A stretch of DNA of 64,000 bases from Ruegeria sp. ANG-S4 (GTDB lineage Bacteria > Pseudomonadota > Alphaproteobacteria > Rhodobacterales > Rhodobacteraceae): assembly GCF_000814005.1 (NCBI RefSeq), contig NZ_JWLK01000004.1, positions 62,001-126,000 on the forward strand. Reading direction: 5' to 3'. The number at the start of each line of letters is the position of its first letter. The first letter of the stretch is position 1. The notes under the pieces were generated by a model, which ran no database searches, was not told where the DNA came from, and saw only the letters and a list, made by a program, of their open reading frames with translations. The position numbers and the translations under genes were made by a program. Of the stretch, positions 32,327 to 42,624 are shown one piece after another.

Positions 32327-35122
32327 ATGAGCAGTTTCGGAAAAGGATGTCACCTGCATCTGATCGACGGATCGGCCTTTATCTTTCGGGCATACCACGC
32401 GCTGCCGCCGCTGACGCGCAAATCGGACGGGCTTCCGATCGGGGCCGTTTCCGGCTTTTGCAACATGCTGCAAAAGTACGTCGAAGGAAATGACGGGCTG
32501 GACGCGCCGACCCATGTTGCCGTGATCTTCGACAAAGGGTCGCACACGTTCCGCAATGACCTCTATGACCTCTACAAAGCCAACCGCGAAGCGATGCCAG
32601 AGGACCTGCGCCCGCAGATGCCGTTGACCCGCGAGGCAACAAAGGCGTTCAACATTGCCTGCAAGGAACTGGAAGGTTATGAGGCCGATGACATCATTGC
32701 CACATTGGCGGTTCAGGCGCGGGATGCAGGGGGACGCGTGACCATCGTCAGTTCCGACAAGGACCTGATGCAACTTGTTGGCGGCGGTGTTGAGATGCTG
32801 GACGCCATGAAGAACAAGCGCATCGACCGCGATGGCGTGGTGGAAAAGTTTGGCGTCGGGCCGGAACGCGTGGTCGATGTGCAGGCTTTGGCAGGCGACA
32901 GTGTGGACAACGTGCCGGGCGCGCCGGGCATCGGGGTAAAAACAGCGGCATTGCTGATCAACGAATATGGCGACCTGGAAACACTTCTGGACCGCGCGGA
33001 AGAAATCAAACAGCCCAAACGCCGCCAAACGCTGATCGAAAAGCGCGATCAGATCGAACTGTCGAAAAAGCTTGTGCAACTGGACGAGAACACGCCGCTG
33101 GACTTCACGCTGGACGATCTTGAAGTCAGGGATCCCGAGCCGGACACTTTGATGAGCTTTCTGGCCGAGATGGAATTCCGCACGCTTACAAAGCGCATTG
33201 CGGACAAATTGGGCTTCGAGTCGCCGGTGATCCCCGAGGCTCCCACCGCAGAGGCAGAGCCAGCAGCCGAAGCGATGCCGTTTGATGCATCGAAATACGA
33301 ATGTGTCCGGGATACGGCTGCTTTGCAGAAATGGATCGATCAGGCCTATGAACGCGGCTGGATCGCGGTGGATACCGAGACCACGGGCCTGAACGAGATG
33401 ATCGCCGATCTGGTGGGCATATCTCTTTGCGTAGAGGCGGGTGAGGCCTGTTACATCCCGCTGACCCATCGCGACGGATCATCGGATGATCTGTTTGGTT
33501 CGGATGCGCTGGCCGAAGGGCAAATGCCACTTGATGAGGCTCTAACCTTGCTGAAACCGATGTTCGAGGATCCGTCGATCCTCAAGATCGGGCAGAACAT
33601 GAAGTATGACGCCAAGATATTCCGGCGTTACGGCATCGATGTAGCACCAATCGACGATACGATGCTGATGTCCTACGCCATGCATGGCGGTGAACACGGG
33701 CACGGCATGGATACGCTCTCGGAGCGTTACCTGGGCCATACACCGATCCCGATCAAGCCGCTGCTCGGGTCGGGTAAGTCGGCGATCACGTTCGACAAGG
33801 TGCCGATTGACGAGGCGACCGCCTATGCCGCCGAGGATGCGGACATCACCCTACGCCTGTGGAAGCTGTTCAAGCCGCAACTTCATCAGGTGCAGGTGAC
33901 GACGGTTTACGAGACGCTGGAACGTCCGCTGGTGCCGGTTCTGACCGAGATGGAGATGCATGGCATCAAGGTTGACCGCGACGTACTGAGCCGCATGTCC
34001 AATGCCTTTGCCCAGAAAATGGCCGGGTTAGAGGCTGAAATTCACGAACTGGCCGGTGAGAATTTCAACGTGGGCTCTCCGGCGCAGCTGGGTGAGATCC
34101 TGTTCGACAAGATGGGTCTGGAAGGCGGGAAAAAGGGCAAAACGGGGAAATACTCGACCGGTGCTGATGTGCTAGAAGACTTGGCAACCGAACATGAGCT
34201 GCCGCGTCGGGTGCTGGACTGGCGGCAACTCAGCAAGCTGAAATCGACCTACACCGATGCGCTGCAGACCCATATCAACCCGGATACGGGCCGTGTGCAT
34301 ACGTCCTATTCGATCACCGGGGCCAACACGGGCCGTTTGGCCTCGACCGATCCGAACCTTCAGAACATCCCTGTACGAACCGAGGAGGGGCGGCGCATCC
34401 GCGAGGCGTTTATCGCCGAACCGGGGAATGTGCTGGTCAGTTTGGACTATAGCCAAATTGAACTGCGGATACTGGCGCATATCGCCGATATTCCGACCCT
34501 GAAACAGGCTTTTGCGGACGGTTTGGACATTCACGCCATGACCGCATCCGAGATGTTTGATGTGCCGCTGGACGAAATGACGCCCGATATTCGTCGTCAG
34601 GCCAAGGCGATCAATTTTGGTGTGATCTACGGCATCTCAGGCTTTGGTCTGGCGCGCAACCTGCGCATTCCGAGGGCCGAGGCACAGGGGTTCATCGACC
34701 GGTACTTCGAGCGCTTCCCGGGCATTCGGAAATACATGGACGACACGATCGCTTTTGCAAAGGAGCATGGCTATGTGCAGACCCTGTTCGGGCGGAAAAT
34801 CCATACGCCCGAGATCAATGCCAAGGGTCCGCATGCTGGATTCTCGCGCCGCGCTGCAATCAACGCACCGATCCAGGGCACAGCGGCGGATGTGATCCGG
34901 CGCGCGATGGTGCGGATGCCGGAGTCGATCAACGGAATGCCTGCGAAGATGCTGTTGCAGGTGCATGACGAATTGCTTTTTGAAGTCGCCGAGGATGCAG
35001 TCGATCCGCTGGTCGGCGTTGCCCGCGACGTGATGGAGAATGCGTCGGACCCGGCAGTGAAGCTGGATGTGAAGCTGAGCGTGGATGCAGGGCAAGGGGC
35101 CAACTGGGCCGAGGCGCACTAG
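32327..35122 (+). CDS. polA: DNA polymerase I
   Basis: A 931-residue three-domain polymerase for Okazaki-fragment processing and repair synthesis. The 5'-3' nuclease covers about 1-290 (LHLIDGSAFIFRAYHALPPL, GYEADDIIAT, GDSVDNVPGAPGIG). The proofreading domain is complete, with the first acids in AVDTETTGL (about 347-351). The polymerase domain has TGRLASTDPNLQNIP, DYSQIELR (about 707) and LLQVHDELLFE. Length is normal. ATG at 32327 follows GACAGGGAGAGCGTGC. It has its own transcript or follows the small membrane protein gene. Confidence 0.97.
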   Translation: MSSFGKGCHLHLIDGSAFIFRAYHALPPLTRKSDGLPIGAVSGFCNMLQKYVEGNDGLDAPTHVAVIFDKGSHTFRNDLYDLYKANREAMPEDLRPQMPLTREATKAFNIACKELEGYEADDIIATLAVQARDAGGRVTIVSSDKDLMQLVGGGVEMLDAMKNKRIDRDGVVEKFGVGPERVVDVQALAGDSVDNVPGAPGIGVKTAALLINEYGDLETLLDRAEEIKQPKRRQTLIEKRDQIELSKKLVQLDENTPLDFTLDDLEVRDPEPDTLMSFLAEMEFRTLTKRIADKLGFESPVIPEAPTAEAEPAAEAMPFDASKYECVRDTAALQKWIDQAYERGWIAVDTETTGLNEMIADLVGISLCVEAGEACYIPLTHRDGSSDDLFGSDALAEGQMPLDEALTLLKPMFEDPSILKIGQNMKYDAKIFRRYGIDVAPIDDTMLMSYAMHGGEHGHGMDTLSERYLGHTPIPIKPLLGSGKSAITFDKVPIDEATAYAAEDADITLRLWKLFKPQLHQVQVTTVYETLERPLVPVLTEMEMHGIKVDRDVLSRMSNAFAQKMAGLEAEIHELAGENFNVGSPAQLGEILFDKMGLEGGKKGKTGKYSTGADVLEDLATEHELPRRVLDWRQLSKLKSTYTDALQTHINPDTGRVHTSYSITGANTGRLASTDPNLQNIPVRTEEGRRIREAFIAEPGNVLVSLDYSQIELRILAHIADIPTLKQAFADGLDIHAMTASEMFDVPLDEMTPDIRRQAKAINFGVIYGISGFGLARNLRIPRAEAQGFIDRYFERFPGIRKYMDDTIAFAKEHGYVQTLFGRKIHTPEINAKGPHAGFSRRAAINAPIQGTAADVIRRAMVRMPESINGMPAKMLLQVHDELLFEVAEDAVDPLVGVARDVMENASDPAVKLDVKLSVDAGQGANWAEAH

Positions 35123-35164
35123 CCGCGCAGCGCATCAGGCCGGCCGGGCCCGCTTCGCAGCGGG

Positions 35165-35395
35165 TCAGTCCTGCGGCCTGACCAGTCGCGCGACCAGCCG
35201 TTTGACCGATGGGCTGAGGATCAGAATGACGATAAATGCGATCGGCCAGCAGAAGATCCACGATTCAATCCAGTCACCCAGCGCATTTGCGCCCAACCCA
35301 ACCGCTTTGACGGTGGTGATCCCCGTCACGATGCAGGACATCAGACCAGACATGAGCAGGCCAAACAGGGCGTTTTCATAACGGGCTGGGACCAT
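35165..35395 (-). CDS. DUF2798 small membrane protein
   Basis: A 76-residue protein with two membrane helices (LFGLLMSGLMSCIVTGITT and IFCWPIAFIVILIL), matching DUF2798 over its full length and ending LVARLVRPQD. ATG at 35395 has AAGGA 8 nt upstream and gives the family's usual MxPARY start; in-frame ATGs further out (35404, 35437) are less likely. The function is unknown. It faces polA, with a CCCGCT-TCGC-AGCGGG hairpin at 35148-35163 between them. Confidence 0.75.
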   Translation of the reverse strand: MVPARYENALFGLLMSGLMSCIVTGITTVKAVGLGANALGDWIESWIFCWPIAFIVILILSPSVKRLVARLVRPQD

Positions 35396-35466
35396 ATCGG
35401 GCATCCTTGCAATCCGGGCGCCCGCAATGTGCGTCATTTCAGAGCGTTTTTCCAATAAGGATGCTG

Positions 35467-36225
35467 TTACCAGCCTGTTCGCCAATGGAGCGAGGCGGCG
35501 GTCTGTCCGGTCGACGGTACATATTCTGCGCTCACCCATCCGGTATAGCCGCTGTCGTCCATTGTCTGAAACAGCTGAGCAAAATCGACTTTGCCCCGCC
35601 CCGGTTCGGACCGGTCAGGCGCGGCCCCGATCTGCGCATGTACGACTTTTGCTTGATGGCGGTCCCACACGGCAAGGGCGTCGCCGTGGATCATTTCCGC
35701 GTGGAAACTGTCGTATTGCAGCCCGAGGTTGGGGCGGTTTGCACGCTCCAGGACCTCGGCCGCCAGTTCGTAGTCGTTCATGAAATAGCCCGGTTGTGAC
35801 ACGGGGTTGAGTGGTTCGATCGTGAAGCATTGGGCCGGCGCCAGATCGGCGGCCCATTGCAGGTTCTGCACCATCGTCTCGAAAGCTACGGGTCCCGAAG
35901 CCGCACCTGACATCACGTGGATCACATCCGGGCGCAGCGCCTTGGCATATCGCAGGACGCGCCGGATGTCCGATCGAAAACGCGCCTCGCCGCCGGGCAC
36001 GGCGGCATACCCCGGTTGACCCCCGGTGTAATTGGGCGGCGGCGCGTTGATCAGCACCAGATCCAACCCATTGGCCAAAAGGGCCCTCCGTGTCTCTTTG
36101 GCGGCAAGATCGTAAGGAAACAGGATTTCGACCGCGGTGAACCCTGATGCCGCAGCAGCTGCAAACCGGTCGAGGTAGGGAAGCTCGGAAAAGAGCAGAG
36201 AAATGTTCGCAGCAAATCTGGGCAT
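35467..36225 (-). CDS. hyi: Hydroxypyruvate isomerase family protein
   Basis: A 252-residue TIM-barrel protein of the xylose-isomerase-like group, closest to Hyi. The start FAANISLLFSELPYLDRFAAAAASGFTAVEILFPYD, EPLNPVSQPGYFMNDY (metal-binding Glu), LQYDSFHAEMIHGD and the final GWVSAEYVP (second metal Glu) fit. It would interconvert hydroxypyruvate and tartronate semialdehyde in glyoxylate use. No gcl or glxR gene is beside it, so a related 3-keto sugar isomerase role is possible. Confidence 0.82.
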   Translation of the reverse strand: MPRFAANISLLFSELPYLDRFAAAAASGFTAVEILFPYDLAAKETRRALLANGLDLVLINAPPPNYTGGQPGYAAVPGGEARFRSDIRRVLRYAKALRPDVIHVMSGAASGPVAFETMVQNLQWAADLAPAQCFTIEPLNPVSQPGYFMNDYELAAEVLERANRPNLGLQYDSFHAEMIHGDALAVWDRHQAKVVHAQIGAAPDRSEPGRGKVDFAQLFQTMDDSGYTGWVSAEYVPSTGQTAASLHWRTGW

Positions 36226-36398
36226 GAGCGGCCTTTGTGATCGTTGTGCGGAGCGTAGTCACAGGTCGAATTATGTGAAAGGGACGAAAAACGACAGATT
36301 GTCGAAAATCGACCAGAACGACCCACCGGATTCAGGGAGAGTGCCATCAATACGGCGAATCATTTCTTCGTGCCGTTCCAACAAAAGGTCTGAACGTT

Positions 36399-37343
36399 AT
36401 GGCGATGAGCCCTGATCCCGCACGCGGGACGACAATCGGATTGTCTGGCAAGCGGGGTTCTGCCCTGTCCGGCAACGGATTGGCGGTGGCCTCGATGTTG
36501 ACCTGGGCCGCAGGCTTTCCGGCCGCTGAAATCCTGCTGCAGACCTGGCCGCCTGTCGCGCTGTTGGCGGCAAGACTGGCCCTCGCAGTGGCCGTCATGG
36601 TTCCGATTTGGGTTTTGATGGACGGTCCCCGCCGGGTGCTTTCGGCCCGCTGGGGTCATGCAATGGTCGTTGGTGGAGTCGCTCTGGGATCAGGCATGTT
36701 CCTGCTAATTCTGGCGCAAAAACTGACCGATCCGGTGACAGTCGCCATTATTGCGTCATGTGCGCCGTTGGTGGCGGCACTGCTTGAACTTGCAGCGGGG
36801 ACGCGCCGCTTGCGTTGGAACTTTGCGCTGGGCGTGGTTGTATCGATTGTTGGGGGTCTGATTGCCACCAGCGCGTTGGCACCGGCGCAATTGGGGCTGG
36901 GTGCGGTGTGCGCGGTCGCATCCACGGCGTTGTTCTGCTGGGCCAGCATGGCAACGGCTCGGGATTTTCCCGAACTCAGCCAAACCGGACGCACGACCAT
37001 CACCTTTATCGGTGGGCTCGGCATGGCCGCGTTGCTGGTCTTCGTGTCGGCTCAGCTTGGCATGGATGTCATGCCGACGACCGCGGTTGACGCCCAACAA
37101 GCCGGGATGCTGGTGATTTATGCGTTGATCTCGATGGGTCTGAGCCAGGTTCTGTTCATTTCATCGGTTGGTCGATTGGGGGTGGCGTTGTCGTCGTTCC
37201 ACATCAACGTCGCGCCATTCTACGTAATGGTCATCATGGTGGTCTTGGGCGAGGACTGGAATTGGACCCGGGCGTTGGGGGCTGGCATCGTTGCCTTTGC
37301 CGTCATTCTGGCACAGGACCGCGGTGTGCGTCAGGTGTCCTAG
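36399..37343 (+). CDS. DMT superfamily (EamA) transporter
   Basis: A 314-residue ten-helix carrier with two EamA repeats (about 25-155 and 165-305). It begins GNGLAVASMLTWAAGFPAAEILLQTWPPVALLAARLALA. It is a different subfamily from the transporter at 25403. Its export substrate is unknown. ATG at 36399 is weakly served by a binding site (GAACGTT). Its end overlaps the convergent DUF1285 gene by 4 nt. Confidence 0.8.
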   Translation: MAMSPDPARGTTIGLSGKRGSALSGNGLAVASMLTWAAGFPAAEILLQTWPPVALLAARLALAVAVMVPIWVLMDGPRRVLSARWGHAMVVGGVALGSGMFLLILAQKLTDPVTVAIIASCAPLVAALLELAAGTRRLRWNFALGVVVSIVGGLIATSALAPAQLGLGAVCAVASTALFCWASMATARDFPELSQTGRTTITFIGGLGMAALLVFVSAQLGMDVMPTTAVDAQQAGMLVIYALISMGLSQVLFISSVGRLGVALSSFHINVAPFYVMVIMVVLGEDWNWTRALGAGIVAFAVILAQDRGVRQVS

Positions 37344-37933
37344 TCGGCCTGCATCTGATCCGATGGGATCAGGCGGAAAAACGCTCCACCCGACCAGACC
37401 CCAAACCAGTCGCCGTGATCCGTGCCAATGTCCACCAGACGATAAAAGGTTTTGCGGTCCAAGCGGGCTTCAAGATTGGCGCGAACCAATACATAGGTCG
37501 ATGGCTCGTTTGTTTCTGGATCGATGACAATTCGAATTGGAAAGTCTGGTCCGGCAATGGTTGTGTCGCCGACGTGTGTGGTGAAAGTCAGTGTCTGATC
37601 TTCGACGGTTCCAGCTTGGTCAAAGTCGACGGCGATGAATGGCGCGTCGTCGACGGTGATTCCCACCTTTTCGACCGGGGTGACGAGGTAATATTTGCCG
37701 TCTTCTTTCTTAAGAATTGAGGAAAATAGCTTTACCAACTCGAAGCGGGTGATCGGCGACCCTAAATATGTCCAGGTGCCATCTTTTGCGATCCGGATGT
37801 CCAGATCGCCGCAAAACGGGGGATTCCATTGATCCAAAGGCGGTAAACCCGCCGAATTGGCCGCCTTGACTGATGCCGCCAGACCATTCGGCGACGGTTT
37901 CACAGGGTTTTGTCCGCTCATCGCTTTTGCCAT
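37340..37933 (-). CDS. DUF1285 protein
   Basis: A 197-residue soluble protein of the DUF1285 family. Conserved blocks include PPFCGDLDIRIAKDGTWTYLGSPITRFELVKLFSSIL, EKVGITVDDAPFIAVDF and ARLDRKTFYRLVDIG. Members are found next to moxR in many Rhodobacterales, and here it is read away from that cluster across a 52-nt gap. The N-terminal 25 residues are poorly conserved, so a shorter start is possible. Function unknown. Confidence 0.85.
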   Translation of the reverse strand: MAKAMSGQNPVKPSPNGLAASVKAANSAGLPPLDQWNPPFCGDLDIRIAKDGTWTYLGSPITRFELVKLFSSILKKEDGKYYLVTPVEKVGITVDDAPFIAVDFDQAGTVEDQTLTFTTHVGDTTIAGPDFPIRIVIDPETNEPSTYVLVRANLEARLDRKTFYRLVDIGTDHGDWFGVWSGGAFFRLIPSDQMQAD

Positions 37934-37985
37934 TTGCTGTCAGCGCGATACACTTCAACCATAACAGTCCACGGAAGGGAACCTT

Positions 37986-38989
<1,004 letters not shown>

Positions 38990-38993
<4 letters not shown>

Positions 38994-39865
38994 ATGCCGC
39001 GCTGACCCTTCGCGAAAGGTCCGAGGCCGAGGCATCGCGGCTTCCGCCCCTGCTTGCACGGGCAGAGCATCTGGCAGGCACCGTTCTGCTTGGAGATCAT
39101 GGTCGCCGTCGCGCCGGTTTGGGCGATGATTTCTGGCAATATCGCCCTGCTCAGATCGGCGATAGCCGCCGTTTGATCGATCACCGCCGGTCGGCCCGGG
39201 GGGACCAGCAATTTGTGCGCGAGCGGGAATGGCAAATCGCGCAATCGGTGATGCTGTGGATTGATCAGGGCGCTTCGATGCGGTTTGCGTCCGAAAAGAC
39301 GCTGGCCACCAAAGCCGATCGGGCGCGTCTTTTGGGCCTGTCGACTGCGATCCTTCTGGTTCGTGGCGGTGAACGCGTTGGTTTGACCGGAACGACCTTG
39401 CCGCCCCGGCGCGGAAATGCGCAGATTGTGCGTCTTGCACAGGCTTGGTCAGAGGATTCGGATGCCGATTATTCCCCACCTGAACATCGCGCCATGATCC
39501 CTCATGCGCGTGCGGTGTTCATCTCCGATTTCCTGGGTCCGATGGACGAGGTCGAACTTGCGTTGACCAAGGCTGCCGACCGCGGTGTGCGCGGCGTTTT
39601 GCTTCAGGTTCTGGACCCCAGCGAAGAGTCGTTTCCTTACCGTGGCCGCACCATCTTTGAAAGCGTCGGCGGAACGACCCGGCACGAGACGCTCAAGGCC
39701 GGGGATTTGCGCGACCGCTATCTGGATCGCCTGGCCCGGCGTAAAGACGCTTTGACCTATCTGTGCCGCGCAACGGGTTGGCAATTGGGCCTGCACCATA
39801 CGGTTGAAAGCCCCCAAAGCGCGCTTTTGTGGCTCTACCGGGCGCTTGACGGGGGCACGCAATGA
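38990..39865 (+). CDS. DUF58 domain protein of MoxR cluster
   Basis: A 291-residue protein. The DUF58 core is seen in GDDFWQYRPAQIGDSRRLIDHRRSARGDQQFVREREWQIAQSVMLWIDQGASMRF, which leads into a VWA-like fold. There is no membrane segment, so it is cytoplasmic. The MIDAS-type serines are weak (WIDQGASMRF keeps D-x-x-x-S). It overlaps moxR and the next gene by 4 nt, and probably presents substrates to the MoxR ATPase. Confidence 0.88.
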
Positions 39866-42624
39866 CGGTTTTGGCGGGCATCGGGTTTACCGCGCCTTGG
39901 GTTCTTCTGGGTCTTCTGACGCTGCCGATTCTGTGGCTGATCCTGCGGGCGGTACCGCCGGCGCCGATCCGCCGTTTGTTCCCCGCCGTTACCCTTTTGT
40001 TGGGTCTCAAGGATGATGAAAGCGTATCGGACCGGACACCTTGGTGGCTGCTTTTGCTGCGAATGCTGGCGGCGGCTGCGATCATCATCGGGCTGGCCGG
40101 ACCTGTCCTGAACCCCTCGCGGGATCAAACCGGGACGGGTCCGCTTTTGCTGGTTCTGGACGCCAGTTGGGCGGGGGCGTCGCGATGGGGCAATGTTCTG
40201 GATCAGATCGACGCGCAATTGACCGAAGCGGGCCGTGCGGGTCGCCCAGTTTCCATCCTGCGGTTGTCCGAACCCGAGGCTCCGGTCTTTCAGGCTGCGG
40301 AGGCTTGGCGCGGCCGTCTTCCGGGTTTGACGCCGCAAGCGTGGCAACCGACCGAGGCGCAGGTTGCACAATCTGTTCAGGCTCTAACCCAGGTCGAAGG
40401 CGGGTTTGACACCCACTGGTTTAGCGACCGGCTGGATTACCCGGGCCATGATCAGATGCTTGCGATGTTGCAGGCGCGGGGGGATGTAACGGTTTACCGG
40501 GCCGCGTCCGCGGTGACGGCCCTTTTGCCTGCCTCTTATCAGGACGGGGTCATTCAGCTGACAGCGGTACGGGCGGCACCCGGTCCGGCTGCCGACATCA
40601 CCGTTCTGGCGCAGGGCCGGGACCCGGCTGGAACGATGCGCGTGCTGCAGTCGGTTGATATGCAGTTCGAAAGCGGTGAAACGCTGGCGCAGATTGAGCT
40701 AGCGCTGCCCTCCGAACTGCGCGCCAGAATCACGCGGTTCGAGATACAGGGCCAACGCTCTGCCGGGGCGATAACCCTGACGGATGACAGCCTGCGTCGA
40801 CGCGAGGTCGCGTTGATTGCGGGAACGCTCAACCGTGAAGGATTGGAACTGCTGTCGCCGCTGCATTATCTGACACAGGTTCTAAGTCCCACGGCTGATT
40901 TCGTGGATGGCGGCCTGCTTGACGTTCTGCCTGCCAACCCGGATGTGATTGTACTGGCAGACGTTGCCACTTTGGCGGAAACCGAAGAGGCCGCATTGGT
41001 CGAATGGGTCGAACAGGGCGGGTTGCTTTTGCGTTTTGCCGGACCGCGCATGGCCGCCAGCGATCTGGGCCGCGATGAGGAGGACATCCTTTTGCCCGTT
41101 CGCCTGCGCAGCGGCGGGCGCTCAGTCGGTGGAGCGATGAGTTGGGGCGAAGCCAAGGGTCTGGCACCGTTCCCGGACTCCTCTCCGTTTTTTGGCCTGC
41201 GGATTCCTGCGGACGTGAATGTAACGACTCAGGTGATGGCGCAGCCGGACCCGGATTTGGCAGATCGGGTCATAGCATCGCTGTCTGATGGAACGCCTTT
41301 GGTGACGCGCAAGGCCTTGGGTTTGGGGCAAGTGGTGTTGTTCCACGTCACGGCAGATGCCGAATGGTCGAGCTTGCCCCTGTCGGGCCTGTTTGTTGAG
41401 ATGCTGGACCGATTGGCGGTCGCTTCGGCTGCAAAGTCGCGACAGCAGGAACAGCTTCAGGGCACCACTTGGGAACCGATCCAGATTCTGGACGGGTTCG
41501 GTACTTTGTCCGATGCCGGTAGCCTGCCGGGGGTGGACGGCGCCCAGCTGATCGGCGGCGAAATCGGGCCGGATCTGCGTCCGGGCTTGTACGAAAGCGG
41601 CAAGGAAAAACTGGCGCTGAACGTCTTGTCCGAGGACGCCGTGCTCACCCCGGTTGTCTGGCCGGCGGATGTGCCGATCAGAGGGCAAGAGGTCAGCACG
41701 GAAACCCCGATTGGGGGTCTGCTGCTCAGCCTCGCACTTGTCCTTTTGACAATCGATGTGCTGGCCTCGCTCGCCTTGTCGGGACGGTTGGGAATGGCAC
41801 GAACAGCTGCCGTGGTACTGGGTGCTTTGCTGATCGCCCCGGATGCCAGGGCACAGGCACCCGAAGATACCGACTTTGCGCTCAATGCCACTCACGAGCT
41901 TGTTTTGGCCCATGTATTGACCGGCAATCGCGAGGTTGACGACATTGCGCTTGCCGGAATGCGGGGGCTGGCGCAGACTCTGTATTTCCGAACGTCGGTT
42001 GAACCGGCTGAACCGATCGGTGTCGACCTGGAGCGTGACGAGCTTGCCTTCTTCCCGCTGCTGTATTGGCCGATCACGCCGGATCAACCGCAACCTTCGG
42101 TCGAAGCCTATGCCAAACTCAACACATACCTCCGCTCGGGCGGAATGATCCTGTTCGATACCCGCGACGCCGATATTGCCGAGTTTGGGGCTTCCAGCCC
42201 CAATGGCCGCAAGCTGCAGCAACTGGCCGCTCCGCTGAACATCCCTTCGTTAGAGCCTGTTCCGAACGATCACGTTCTCACACGAGCCTTTTATCTGTTG
42301 CAGGACTTCCCCGGCCGCTATGCGGGTTCAGGCGTCTGGGTGGAATCCGCGCCTTTGGACGCCGAGCAGATCGAGGGCATGCCGTTCCGCAACCTCAACG
42401 ACAACGTTACGCCGGTTGTGATTGGCGGCAACGATTGGGCCGGAGCATGGGCCGTTGACCGAAACGGACAGGCCTTGTTGCCTGTTGGGCGCGGCTATGC
42501 CGGTGAGCGTCAACGCGAGCTTGCGAACCGGTTTGGGGTCAATTTGGTGATGCACGTTCTGACCGGAAACTACAAATCCGATCAGGTCCATGTGCCCGCT
42601 CTACTGGACAGGTTGGGGCAATGA
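39862..42624 (+). CDS. BatA N-terminal/DUF4159 membrane protein of MoxR cluster
   Basis: A 920-residue inner-membrane protein. The N-terminal BatA-type region has two helices (about 10-30, 58-78). A VWA-like part with a degenerate motif (LVLDASWAGAS) and a glutamine-amidotransferase-like segment (about 350-550) follow. A third membrane helix lies near 610-640 (PIGGLLLSLALVLLTIDVLASLAL). The C-terminal DUF4159 domain covers about 675-910 (LAFFPLLYWPIT, LRSGGMILFDTRDADI, PFRNLNDNVTPVVIGGNDWAGAW). It overlaps both neighbours by 4 nt. It is thought to be the membrane arm of the MoxR system; the client is unknown. Confidence 0.87.
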   Translation: MTVLAGIGFTAPWVLLGLLTLPILWLILRAVPPAPIRRLFPAVTLLLGLKDDESVSDRTPWWLLLLRMLAAAAIIIGLAGPVLNPSRDQTGTGPLLLVLDASWAGASRWGNVLDQIDAQLTEAGRAGRPVSILRLSEPEAPVFQAAEAWRGRLPGLTPQAWQPTEAQVAQSVQALTQVEGGFDTHWFSDRLDYPGHDQMLAMLQARGDVTVYRAASAVTALLPASYQDGVIQLTAVRAAPGPAADITVLAQGRDPAGTMRVLQSVDMQFESGETLAQIELALPSELRARITRFEIQGQRSAGAITLTDDSLRRREVALIAGTLNREGLELLSPLHYLTQVLSPTADFVDGGLLDVLPANPDVIVLADVATLAETEEAALVEWVEQGGLLLRFAGPRMAASDLGRDEEDILLPVRLRSGGRSVGGAMSWGEAKGLAPFPDSSPFFGLRIPADVNVTTQVMAQPDPDLADRVIASLSDGTPLVTRKALGLGQVVLFHVTADAEWSSLPLSGLFVEMLDRLAVASAAKSRQQEQLQGTTWEPIQILDGFGTLSDAGSLPGVDGAQLIGGEIGPDLRPGLYESGKEKLALNVLSEDAVLTPVVWPADVPIRGQEVSTETPIGGLLLSLALVLLTIDVLASLALSGRLGMARTAAVVLGALLIAPDARAQAPEDTDFALNATHELVLAHVLTGNREVDDIALAGMRGLAQTLYFRTSVEPAEPIGVDLERDELAFFPLLYWPITPDQPQPSVEAYAKLNTYLRSGGMILFDTRDADIAEFGASSPNGRKLQQLAAPLNIPSLEPVPNDHVLTRAFYLLQDFPGRYAGSGVWVESAPLDAEQIEGMPFRNLNDNVTPVVIGGNDWAGAWAVDRNGQALLPVGRGYAGERQRELANRFGVNLVMHVLTGNYKSDQVHVPALLDRLGQ

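Noticed and set aside
32222-33469. 415-codon reverse ORF
   Set aside because: Antisense to the exonuclease half of polA; no recognisable motifs.
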